From Membranipora membranacea (taxonomy: Eukaryota > Bryozoa > Gymnolaemata > Cheilostomatida > Membraniporidae), in assembly GCA_914767715.1 (NCBI GenBank), contig OU612067.1, forward strand, positions 27,750,162 through 27,814,161: 64,000 bases of DNA, in the 5' to 3' direction. This document shows, in pieces, positions 23,746-34,386 of this stretch (position 1 is its first letter; the number at the start of each line of letters is the position of its first letter). Position numbers and translations under genes: made by a program. The notes under the pieces are model-generated. The model saw nothing but the letters and a program-made list of their open reading frames with translations. It had not been told where the DNA came from and made no database searches.

Positions 23746-24734
23746 AGTTTTTTTCATATCCCTTGAAAACCAACATCAATCGAACCCCTTCCCCCCCCCC
23801 CCCCCGATCAAAGTTATCTATGGCTTCTCTGACCATACTACATGTACTTCTAAAGAATACTTTGTAGCTGCTGGGGAGAACCCACAGTTCAATGGGCGCA
23901 GCTGCGTTCAGATTCCCTGGGATAAATATATATATGGTCTACTATTATCATAATAGCATCCATAACACTATCATGATGTTCATAGATTTTCACACTGCGG
24001 AGTCACAAAAAGATTGCATAAAGATGCACATTATTCTTTTGATTATTTTTGATATTTATAAAGCCTGTCTGTCTACAACCAGCTATTAAATATTTAGCAT
24101 AAATGCCTACACCATTTAGTCTGGACACAAGTAAATGTATGTATTGGTTGCAGCTTATGGTTTTAGTTGGACCTCTGGTCACAGGTACACTTTTGCACTA
24201 CATTTCCTTTCGAATAACCAGTTATTTTAAATCCAATACTTAGAGCCCACATGATTTACTTTAAACACATGTCTGTGGTTGAAGCTGATGACTTTAGGTT
24301 GAACCACTGATTACAGGTACATGAGGTACATGTATCATAAGCTATGCTTAGTATTTTTAGATACTTGTATGTAATCACACTTGTTACGCAAAAGAATTAG
24401 ATGCGATTGAGATGAGATTAGAAGGACCTATTCCAAAAATGGTAGGTTTTTCCTTCTTGCGTAGATGCTTACCCAAAGCCAGTAAGTATGTATGCAACCG
24501 GCAATAAGAATTAGTATTCAATGTTAGTACCTTTTTATATAAATAAATATATTTTATATACATATATATGGACTGGACTGGAAATATAATAACTGGAACT
24601 TTAAAATTTCAATTTGTCAGAACTATTAAATATTACATATATGGACTGGAAATAAAATAATCAGAACTTTAAAATTTCAACGTTGAACTTTCATGTAAGA
24701 ACTATTAAAGATTGTAATTTTACCTACTTGTCTA
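23746..24734. repeat. C15 tract and short direct repeats
   Basis: The stretch holds a C15 run (23791-23805), two diverged copies of a ~130-bp segment containing GGTTG(C/A)AGCT and ACAGGTACA (about 24145-24200 and 24275-24320), and two copies of a ~75-bp segment starting TGGACTGGAAATA (about 24570 and 24642), both followed by ACTTTAAAATTTCAA. No gene is seen. Confidence 0.5.
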
Positions 24735-27700
24735 CATTGCTGCATGTCCAAATAGGATTACTCTGCGCAGCCTCAAACTCCAAATCGGAAAGCTTCAGAC
24801 ACTCCTGGTGGAACCATGTGATACACTTGGGGCACAGGATCCACATATCCCCATCTGAGTCGCTTGTGTTGTCTTGGTTACATATCCCACAATTATCTGA
24901 AGGTACTAAAGTTTGTGCAGGCTTTTTTCGTTTAGTGGCTGCCCATACCTACAATTATGAGACTATGACTATGACTATGGCTTCTCCAAACAGCTTATCA
25001 ATGGCGTCCCACGGTGTTGACTCTCTTACAGTGTGAGCCCACGAATCTTGCACCATATTCTTCATAGTATCGTAGACCATGTTATGTTCCGCTGTCTTTT
25101 AATTGGGCAACATTTATATTTGACGGTCATAACAACCTCCTATTATCAAATCACAGACTACTTTGGTGTGCATGAAGTCAAATTGAATACTTACACCAAC
25201 ATTAAATGCTACCCTAAACCAAATGTAAATACATGTATTTCTTATACATGTCAAGTGACCTTGACTATATTCATACTTACCAAAGTCCTGAGTGATTTTC
25301 TCTTTTCTATCTTCTCATTCACTGACTTCTTAAACTCTCTAGCTGATGTTCTCACATATGTATCTACCATCATTGTGTAGAGCTCTGCAGTAAAACAAAG
25401 TACATGTTCTCAACTCTATTTGTGTGTAGACATACCTTAAGTTTAGTTTTTTTCACTATGCACCATTAAAATATTATATCATATTTTGAACTGGCCTTTT
25501 TTTCCAGGCTCAGTTAAATTGCCAGGAAGTGATACGTATAAAGAAACCAGTTCCTCTGACTGCAGCAGATTACCTAAACACGATGCGGAACATGACGCTT
25601 TGTTGTACAAATTGCATGTAGATTTAGCAACTTAGTAGATACTGTTTTTGCTCAACAACTCGAATCAAATGTCTGTTACCCCAGCTGTCAACTAAGCCAG
25701 AAAAGTATGAATACGTAGCTTGCTACAAAAGGACGATCAATACAGAATAAAAGGGTCCCATTACTTCGATAAATATGTCAGTTCGAAGATGATTTCTTAC
25801 AACATTACACAAGTAATAAAATCATTCAACTAAGCAACATTTTACCTTTTATGTCTATGATGGCTTCCGAGGTGCCTGGTTTGAAATTCTCGCTCCAGAA
25901 ATGGTCCATCTGAGTGATAACAGTATAAAACTCATTTGTGATGTGTGTCAACCCATATCTCTCATTCTGGTGATGTTCTACTTCTGTGATGCCCTTCTCC
26001 CCTAATACCGCCTCCCTCTCAGCTATCACATGCTTCTCGAGCCATTCTCTCTTTGCAATCAGGGTCTCTTTGTTGGTTGAATGAATGATCGATTCGTTAA
26101 GCTTGTCGAGTACTCGGTGGACGATATATCCACCGATAGTTCTGTAAAATATATAGAATTATTGACTTTGTTCTAGTGTTAACATCTAAGAATATGGTGC
26201 AAGATTCGTGGGCTCACACTGTAAGAGAGTCACCTGACCAGAAAAAGGTGGATGCATAGACAGGATAATTGACAGGTTATCTGTGTGTAGGAAACAGCTA
26301 GTCTAAATATGTATTATTCTAAGAGAAATGCTCTAGCGCTTTACCTTATTTTAGATAGGTTTGAGTCAGAATCAACGATATTAGGGTAGCTGGCTGTAGC
26401 GCAACCGGACGTGGTGGAACTGGAGGTGGAGGCTGCAGTTGAACTGGCCGTTGATCTGGCCGTTGAGTAGCTGGCGTTGTGTTGTGCGAACTCTCTTCGC
26501 ACCTCTACCCACAGGTCATATGCTTTCACCCTTCCAATAGCATTCATGACGCTCCGGAAGTTACTTGTATAGATAAATGACTCAACACTACATAAAAAGA
26601 AAGTTCACATATCGAAGGTAAATAAGGTAGATAAGGAATTTATCGGTAATATGAGTTTTATACTAACTAGTATCAAAGTACCAAAAAAAATTGAAATCTG
26701 TTTAAGGTAAGGTAAGGTAAGCGGAACATAGTCAATCAGCTTCATGATATATAAGGTCATTGCTCTTGATGACCACATACACTTCATTGAGGCATGCAGC
26801 AGGTCGGCTAGCCGTTGGTATTCTTTCTTGTCAGATGACTCCAATCCAAAGTCATTATCCTCTGGATCTTTGGAGCCCTCCTTGCCCTTGCAACCAGGTT
26901 TCTGCCTTGGAGGCTTTTCGCTATCTCTGCAGTGTAAAAGAAGTCATCATCAACAAAACTGCTGCGCATGCTTACAATCAATGGAATAATATATGAGGCC
27001 ATCAGTAGAACTGAAGAAATAGACAAAACTCTTATCAATACAACTTGTGAGAGATCCTACATTGCAGAAGTAACGTTAATATATTATTATTAAATTAAGT
27101 GCTGCTTAATTCCAATAAAAATGATATATATCCTAATACTTGAAGGAATTATCCCAACTGTTTCAAAATTCTGATTGGAATAGTAAAGAGAAATCTGATG
27201 TTGTGCAACACCATACTAACCGAAGCATATAGAGCATGGTCCCTGCAGTTCTCCAGATGAAACGCAATAAAGTTCACTGACATCGAGAACCATCTAGCTC
27301 CCTCAAGACAATAGCAGCTGGTGCATTTATCACTGGAGCTTGAACAATGACATCCACCAAAGGAGTCATAAACCCCGTTTGTCTCACCAGAAAAGTCAAA
27401 ATACTCCTTCGGTGCCAGCACAGAGAGATCTGTCGACTTGTTGAGTGTGATTTCCGACTAAAAATAAAAAGAGAGAGGTGACTTAGTGGGTCTCAGCTCA
27501 GCGCAGCATTTAGTGCAGTAGATAGCATTTACATCAGGATAATTTTAATCTTTTAAGGTGTAGCTAGACAGGCGCATGAAATTGCGTGGGGAGGCAATTC
27601 CACGCGTTGTTCATGCCAAACCACGCCGTTGGGCATGCTAACGATGCTTCTATTCAGAGACCAGCATGTTCGTGTTGTTAACCACGTTGTGAACCTACGC

Positions 27701-28440
27701 TTCTGTCATTGGCCAGTTGGTACAATAGAGCGTATTTAATTGGTCATTACTCATTGGTCATGGCTCATTGGTCACTCACTTAGCAATGTTGTCACAAGGT
27801 AAGGAAAGTGGGCGTGTGTAGCCTATGAAGCCGCGCCCACGTGTGGGGTGGGAAGACAACTCCACACATTTCGTGGGCTCATGTAGCTAGGCTTTTAACA
27901 TGCTCTCAGATTAAAGTTCAGTTCAGTTTATACCAGATTCAACATCAAGTAGATAAATGAATGATCGAAAGAATGAAATAGGATTAAACGAATAATTGAC
28001 TCTGGTGCAGCTGATTTCTATAAATTCAATCTGGAAAGCCATTATTGTTTTGCGCTTATAAAGTTTCTTTTCAACAATATATGAGAACAAATAATTTTGC
28101 AATACTTTAACTCCATCAAAAAAGGATAAGCACTAGTACCTGTAACTTACCATTGACAATGTCTATTTGGCCAGTCAGTACATCTCGCTGCTTCAGTCTA
28201 TCACAGAATAAGTCTACACGCCATGTAACATCCCCTTTCACTTTGACATCGTCTCAAGGGTAAGGTTGATGAGCTTTTCAGCCACTCGAGATGCAGCGTG
28301 ATCTATACACATCACTTTTCTGACAGGAACAGATGGCAAGAGACTATCCATATTGCAGCGGTCGATGGTCAGACCCAATGAAGACCTGGGCCCATTTTCA
28401 CCAGTAGCATCTTTATCCTCCATGCCCTCACTGTATATGT
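24735..28440 (-). CDS. multi-exon minus-strand locus ending in a PHD finger, family unknown
   Basis: Exon-like frames with good borders run from right to left: 28151-28440 (MCIDHAASRVAEKLINL, then after one frameshift GDVTWRVDLFCDRLKQRDVL; donor GTAAGT); 27221-27456 (CHCSSSSDKCTSCYC cluster; donor GTTAGT); about 26735-26926 (basic, then KKEYQRLADLLHASM); 26344-26588 (AYDLWVEVRREFAQ and a Ser/Thr/Ala-rich linker; donor GTAAAG); 25846-26141 (GYIVHRVLDKLNES, EKHVIAEREAVLGE; acceptor TTTTACAG); 25281-25384 (TMMVDTYVRTSAREFKKS; donor GTAAGT); about 24985-25095 (MVYDTMKNMVQDSWAHTVRE). The last, 24735-24935, is a PHD finger: CGIC, CPKC, F-H-Q-E-C, W-T-C, with the final Cys not seen. PHD fingers read histone tails and also occur in transposon proteins. 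Whether this is a host gene or a transposon gene is open; the frameshift suggests decay. Joining all exons into one gene is inference. Confidence 0.45.
25018..26232. repeat. 45-bp perfect inverted repeat (25018-25062 and 26188-26232)
   Basis: The two 45-base arms are exact reverse complements, 1125 bases apart. The left arm is coding sequence of the PHD locus (within MKNMVQDSWAHTVRES on the minus strand). The right arm lies in the intron between the exons at 25846-26141 and 26344-26588. The surrounding sequence is not repeated. Confidence 0.85.
27557..27892. mobile_element. 336-bp MITE with TTTTAA (TTAA-type) target duplication
   Basis: The element is bounded by TTTTAA at 27551-27556 and 27893-27898. 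Its ends are imperfect inverted repeats: GGTGTAGCTAGACAGGCGC at left, and GCCTAGCTACATGAGCCC read inward from the right, both continuing with GAAAT-x-(G/T)TGG. Inside are repeats of the word ATTGGTCA at about 27738-27775. TTAA targets are used by piggyBac and Kolobok superfamilies; which drives this one cannot be told. It sits in an intron of the PHD locus. Confidence 0.78.
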
Positions 28441-29730
28441 TACTACCTAAATAGAACTATCATGGTTACAGGGTTGTATATATGAGTTTGAAAGTGGTAG
28501 GGCGGGGTGGGTGTGGGGCTAAATGCCTTCCCACAAGGGGGGGGGGTATGGGTGCCTTCCCAGAAACAATTTGAATAATCGAATCAATATTGAGGGGTTT
28601 GAGCCCAATTTGGAAAGGGATTAACAAGCAATTGGCTACAGTTACAATTGAATTTTAGGGACATCATATCATTTCTGATCCCTACTGGAATTGGTACTTA
28701 TCTGCAATTATTTTGACTTGAGGATAGACAGAGCAAGTACCATCGCTTGGAATTTAGATCTCAAATTGCAGTAGGGTATGGGGGGGCTCTCTAAAAACAA
28801 ATTTAAAAATTGAGGCAGCTTTCAGGGCAATATCCTTCTGAGAGTAGAGGTCAATCTCCCTTCGTAACCAATTCAAAACAGGCTACTTGTTAGAGCCCGG
28901 TCCATATATGCGCATATGTTTTGAGGGGCCATGGTGCTGAAGCATGTCAGCTGACATGCTTCAAGTTTAAATGTATTGATGAACTCTAAGCCTTATGAAA
29001 AGCACCAACTTTCCAAGAAAAACAGCTACATCAGTTTAATCCCTTCATGATCCCTACATATAACGCAAGGGGCCTTCCCTAGCAGCTGCTATTGATAAAC
29101 ATAAATACAGTCAACGTGTACTCATATCACCTTTGTCAATTTAGGGGTTTTCCAAAATTGTGGTAGGTCCATGGACCGCTGGCCCTACCTATGAATACAC
29201 CAATGCATATATATAACCAGCTATCAAGCTGCAACTACAAGCTACAACTGCGATGGATGTGCTCATGTCAATAAGACTTGAATATATTGGCCAAAGATAA
29301 CTCCAGCAATGGAAATTTCATTGACTCAATTATCAGATTGGCAGTTTGCAGCCATACGGCGACATCTCCGCTATCGCCTTTCTTTTTGCCGGAGCACTGA
29401 GCAGCGTTCTTTCCTTCTGGTAGGCTGTGCTATCTGTAAAAATAGTAATATGATTATTCCTATGAATGAAACAGACATTCCAAGTAAACCAACATGTTAT
29501 GCGTCAAGATAATATCTATACAATGAAATCTATGTTCTGTGAACCTTCTCTGTCAACTATCATCTTCTCAATTACATGACTGCAATTTATTCATTCACAT
29601 CAACGTCTACACAATACCTACTGAACCGTCATATTCACCGACTATAAACATTGCACCCAATTTAAGTGCTCAAAACTTGACACAAGGTAGGCATTATTCA
29701 GCTGATTGTCTTAGAGGCAGACATTCATAC
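28441..29730. other. no supported gene; G10 tract and a palindrome
   Basis: Non-coding in appearance. Holds a G10 run at 28537-28546 and the 26-bp palindrome at 28938-28963. An acceptor-like TTTACAG on the minus strand near 29413 precedes a short open frame (TAQPTRRKERCSVL) that I cannot assign. Confidence 0.3.
28938..28963. repeat. 26-bp perfect palindrome
   Basis: TGAAGCATGTCAG followed immediately by its exact reverse complement CTGACATGCTTCA; there is no spacer. It contains CAGCTG at the centre. No gene is adjacent. Confidence 0.85.
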
Positions 29731-29897
29731 CTGAATCCATCGCATCCTTTTTGGCAGGATGATGACATTTAGTGTAGTAGGTATGATTAGGGAAGTCGCA
29801 TACACCAATCAGATGATTCAGTAAAGCTACCCACTTCTCCTCGATCACAAGTGGAAATGAGGCGTCAGGTTTGGTATGTCCAGCTTTGTAATACAAT
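29731..29897 (-). pseudogene. internal exon of the unnamed LAVMDHN-type transposon-associated family
   Basis: The exon runs from a TTGCAG acceptor (near 29898) to a TTCAG/GTATGA donor (29731) and reads LYYKAGHTKPDASFPLVIEE, then KWVALLNHLIGV and YTKCHHP. The W-x-x-x-L-N-H-(I/L) with a following C-x-H-P is characteristic of a multicopy protein family in invertebrates and fish, whose C-terminal part I also see in the composite blocks. Flanking exons are not found nearby. It may belong to the same transcription unit as the PHD locus to its left, but nothing proves this. Confidence 0.4.
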
Positions 29898-30790
29898 CTG
29901 CAAGAGATAAATTAAACAATATATCAGGGTCATTGCAGCAAGAGATCAAGAATCTTACTGAGCAAATCCATCAAGGCCTGTGATCACAACCATTTATGCA
30001 AACTTGACTTGGCGGTCATGGTAACTGAGGGAAAAACACACAGCAAGCTAAATGTAGAAGTACACTTGGATGCGAACCAAGTATTCATTGCATCTCCATG
30101 AAACTTGACATAGTGAAAGCACATCATAACATGCTTCTAGGTCTTTTTATTCTCGAGTTATTGGCCAATAACAGGGGGAAAATGCCGATTTTATGATGTA
30201 TTTCTCTCCAAGTTCTGTTTTCAAATAAAATTCAGCACTAAATGTGTTTCAAACGGTCCAAATAACACATTAAATGGATCAGAACAAAACAATATACAAA
30301 AACTTTCAAAAATTTTCATACTTATGGTCGTGGACCTAAAACACCCAAACATACATATGAAAAACTAGAAATTAAGGCAAATCTAAGCATCTCTCATCAA
30401 TTCTATTTCACTCAATGTGGAGAACAAAAAAATCTGATCTGGAATACTGGCAGTTTTTCTTCCTCACACTGCATCGCACTCCTCAGTAGCTTCTGCAAAC
30501 TCCTGAAATCAAGCAAAACCGGAAATTGCGAAAAATCTAGTTGGAAATTGAAGTCCATTTTCGGCAAGCAGCACCTCATAAGGAAGCAATGTATGATACT
30601 TTTCATAGCTACTCATCGCATATATATATATATTTTGTTTTTCATACCTTTACACTCTTCTGATGGGTATCACGACTTTGTTTGTCTCCAAATGACGGAC
30701 GAGAATGGTCAATTGAGGGGAGATAGTTGCTCAATATTTTGGTGGATACCCAAGCAGCGGCCAAAATGCTACACTTATTTTTTACTTACA
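29898..30790. other. no supported gene
   Basis: A+T-rich sequence between an orphan exon and the MULE. A 64-codon minus-strand frame (30412-30606) resembles nothing known to me. A short TA run is at about 30622-30634. Confidence 0.35.
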
Positions 30791-32170
30791 TCACAATGCA
30801 TCTCCAAATCTCCCAGCAGCAGATGTCACACCTTCTTTCTGTACCTGTCTCTGACTGTCTTGTATATGGCGGTGCTTCCTGTTCTTTCTTTTACTACTCT
30901 CGACTACTTCTCTTTTCGCTCTTTTCTCATCCTTTGACTTGGGGTGCTTCACTGTTTTTTCCGCCGCAGCCAGTCCAAACTTCTCTGCAATTATGTACAG
31001 TTGAGCTTTTCCACTGTTGAATGTGATTACTCCCATTACAGCTGCCATCTTGACTGATTCCTTACCAAACCACTGCATCTTCGGACAACGACGCCAGATG
31101 ACGCCATTAAGGCTTTCGTTGGCATTCTGTGTCAAAACTCTAGAGCATCGCTCGAGCAGCTGATCATTAGAGAGTCGCTCATAGACCGGTAGGAGCTTCT
31201 CAAACATCTGTTTTTGGAAATCAGGATGGGTTTTGGCTCATTCAGGATTTTTGAACCAGCACCAACTGTTCTCTGGACAAAACCTGAGGTCGGGGTCATC
31301 GTCACTGGAGGTCATATGGCAGGGGGTGGCCATGATCGATTGCTTCATCGCTTTGATGTCAGCAGCATTGTTCTATATGGTTTTCTGATAGTATGGCAGC
31401 CGTGTCTTTATTATAGTGGCTGTCCGCATGCCTCTACCACCTAATGGTGCACCTGAATCCTGGCTCTTTTTTTTCATGGTTTCCATTGCTGCCCCCAGCC
31501 TTTTCGCAACGTGATTTATGCATTCTTCTTTCTTTACCATCTTCTCACCATAGGGCTTCATACCGACGATCACACATAGGCTTTGCTATCTTCATCTGAT
31601 AGCATTATCACATAGTTCAAGGGACCAGTCTTATATCTTTCCCAAATCTTTACAGCGGCAGCGACCTCCATAGCGTTACTTGATCTTTTATGGTTTATAG
31701 TACATACTTCCTTGTGCTTTGCCATGAAGGGCCTGATCTTCTTCCAAGTTCTTCACCCGCTCACAAATGAGGCAAAAGTTTGAGATCACCTCAAGTCCAC
31801 AACATAACCTGTTAGGATATCAATAGCCACACCGATTCATGTGTGACTTGTTTGTCCTCGCTTGTGCGATGTTCTGTCGAAGCTGACACATATGTCTATA
31901 ACGGCATCATCAGCTTGGGCCTGGCCTTCCTCTTTATATTTACATCATAAAATATTCCTGACCGTAGCAAGGAGGTCACGCAGGGCTTGCTCACAAGCTC
32001 CTGACAGCTTCGCCAACTTTTCGTCAAACAAGTTCGGTGATTGCACATTTTAGATTAGCCAAGAATGAGGTAGAATGTTCATAGCCAATACCACTGGCCT
32101 TACAAGCGAGGACATATCTGTCCCGGGACCTGCCCTCTTGCACTGTTATTTCCTGAGAAGATGACATCCT
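30791..32170 (-). pseudogene. Mutator-like (MULE) transposase
   Basis: The minus strand reads in order: SSQEITVQEGRSRDRYVLA (about 32165), PNLFDEKLAKLSGACEQAL (about 32040), then the first catalytic block DICVSFDRTSHKRG (Asp at 31875-31877; family VSFDGTWHKRG), DILTGYVVDLEVISNFC-like sequence with one shift, LSDEDSKAY near 31590 (family GDGDSKAY), VGMKPYGEKMVKKEECINHV (31573 leftward), GGRGMRTATI, and finally MFEKLLPVYERL and TQNANESLNGVIWRRCPK (31207-30791). This matches the invertebrate Mutator-like transposase domain from end to end. Several single-base frameshifts and a stop break it, so it is recent but dead. Terminal repeats were not found. Confidence 0.8.
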
Positions 32171-32485
32171 GACAGTTCTTACATTTAATTTCTATCTATT
32201 AACCGCATTGTTATCAGATAAGCAAGCATCATGTTCCACTCACTGTCTCCTTTAGCTGTTGGGGAGGGAAATGGCACGCCACTACGCCTCTAAACAGGTC
32301 TTTTGGCCTTGACATCCCAAACACTTCTAGGATTTTCAGCCCCATCTAAAAGATAACATATTTCTGACTTCAGGGTTTGTGCACATTTACATGACAATGA
32401 TATGAATTACGTGATGTGTATGGATGTGCATCAACTTAGTATAAAGTCACTATTGAAACGTAATATATACCATGAAAACTTTGTA
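32171..32485. other. no supported gene
   Basis: Short stretch between the MULE N-terminus and a pogo-type terminus at 32486. It may contain the MULE 5' end. Nothing specific is seen. Confidence 0.3.
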
Positions 32486-33345
32486 CCGTAAAATGGGGCA
32501 ACTTTGGCCAATTTACGGTCATAATTTAACGCTAGAGACAAACAAAGAAGCTTTTTGATTCTTTTTTAATGTACAAATAGAAAAAGTGTATTTTTCTATA
32601 ATATAAGCCTATTCAAAGCTCCAAAAATTATCCATTGAGGAATTATAACCGAAAAATTTGGCGGCCAATGTTGTCCAGAGGTTGGGGTAACTTTGGCCAC
32701 ACCTGACTTTTGAGTGTTAGGCCAAAGTTTGCAGGTCATACGACATCTTTGGCCAGTCAGAAAAGATACATTTTAGTTTGTATTTTTTGTTTTATAGTAA
32801 TACATAATAGTAGCAAACTAAAACTATTACAACAATATTGAAGTGAAATAATAGTCCGCGCCACCACAGGCCTTCCAGTCAGCGCTGTGAAATAACAGTT
32901 TAATACAAAGTCAAATACAAAGTTCAATCGAAATTTTAATAGAAACTTTATTAGAGACTTTAATAGAAAGTTATTGAACAAACATTCCTGAGAATGTTGT
33001 CTGGAATTCAAGAATCCCTCTTCTTATAGTTGGCGGCTTAAATTTCAGCAAAATTTGGTCATTGTCTATAGTGTCGCAGTTGGCAATAGATGGAAATACA
33101 AATTTTCTGTTTGACTGTGCTTGCAATTGTAGATACATCATGCGGTACTGCCCGTCTTTCACCTCCTCTACCTTCCCAACATAGTTCTTTGTTGCCTTCT
33201 TTGTCTTATATGTTACTAACACTGGATCAGTCATATCAACTTCCGGTTCACTGGACACGTCTGATTCCGCATCTTCCTCCTCCTCTGCATCTATATCACT
33301 CTCCTCACTAATAGATCTCTTTCTTTTCTTCTTTGAATGCGAGTG
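32486..33345 (-). mobile_element. 3' end of a pogo-type element (pogo-1), transposase core missing
   Basis: The outer end is at about 32495, where GGGGCAACTTTGGCC is followed by subterminal copies: GGGGTAACTTTGGCC at 32684-32698, a reverse copy (GGCCAAAGTTTG) at 32720-32731 and TTTGGCC at 32748-32754. Inside, the minus strand encodes only a transposase tail (down to 32971): basic KKKRKRS, an acidic Ser/Glu run, then VLVTYKTKKATKNYVGKVEE and a terminal GILEFQTTFSGMFVQ. Its layout, acidic linker then a small beta-rich FALVEF/YVG-like domain, equals the tail of the complete pogo transposase at 34752-36585. The catalytic part is absent; the sequence changes to the composite block at about 33345. 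A 5' part may have been removed when the composite copy was joined here. Confidence 0.65.
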
Positions 33346-33489
33346 CCAACTCATTGTGCACTTGTTACCACTGGGTGACAATGCAATCGCAGACCAGCAC
33401 AATTACCTGACAGGGATTGTAATTTATCCTGTACAGAACACAGCAACAGCTACAAACACTTGCATTTAGTAATGTTACTGCTGGTCCAA

Positions 33490-33826
33490 CTCCTTCTCCT
33501 TGAGTTCTTAGCATGTTCATATCACCGAGACAGTTTTACGAATCTTTAAGAATATGGCACGCATCCTAGTTACTTGGCTGTTGCAACATTCGTGGCAGCA
33601 CCATCAAAAGTAACAACCCTTACATGTACATTTTGTTTTTGTATAAAAATTATCGATGGCACTCATTATGAGAGACTTCTGTTGATCTGCAGTTATTCCT
33701 CTGGTTAGGTGGTAAGAAATGGGACTCTTTCACTTGTCTTTCATCCCCACTGCCATTGTTACAAGGGCCTCCTTTGCCTCTTTTGTCTCATCTCCAACCC
33801 CATTGCGGATATCTTCATAACCTGTA
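33490..33826 (-). pseudogene. P-element/THAP9-like transposase fragment, minus copy
   Basis: After an ATTACAG acceptor the exon reads GVGDETKEAKEALVTMAVG, MKDK-stop-KSPISYHLTRG, ITADQQKSLIMSAIDNFYTK and, after a shift, VVTFDGAATNVATAK. These blocks are the P-element/THAP9 transposase domain; the Asp in TFDG is the family's catalytic position. The TGA at 33730-33732 replaces the conserved Trp and is shared with the plus copy. Another TAA follows VATAK. Better preserved than the plus copy in the ITADQQ region. Confidence 0.72.
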
Positions 33827-34386
33827 ATACATCAAAGTCAACTCTAGTTTTAACATGATCACAATTACAGCTGCATGAACTCAGCAAAAACACTAAACAG
33901 TGGAAAGCTATAATTCCCGTTTTTGAGCTGTTATCCTGTTGTAAATATGTATTATGTATTAAGCATTATTAGGCCATAGGGATGGCACTGCATCAAGTTG
34001 AACTGTGATAGAAGTTAATGGCTCAAATATTGAAGCTACAATCCATCGTTTTGAATTCAACCTACTGGCCTCTTATTGACAGTTGGTTCTACTGAAGCCT
34101 GTAATATTGCAGCTTTGACCATGTCCTTAAACTCCTGAGTCTTTTTTGCATACTTAGCAGCACACCTCCGCTCTTTAGACATTTTTGACCAGTAACCTGT
34201 TATTTTTTCCTGGTTGTTCTCATCTTAAGCAAAGGTAAAAAAGAGAATGCTGTGTGTGTTTTTATTGAACACATAATATATTTATGACACGTTTGGTGGC
34301 AGATGGCATACAAATTCAATGCAGCCTGTGTTTATTTAGATCCTTCTTTTTTTAAAGAATTTATGTTCTCTTACCTAGTAGAAGTA

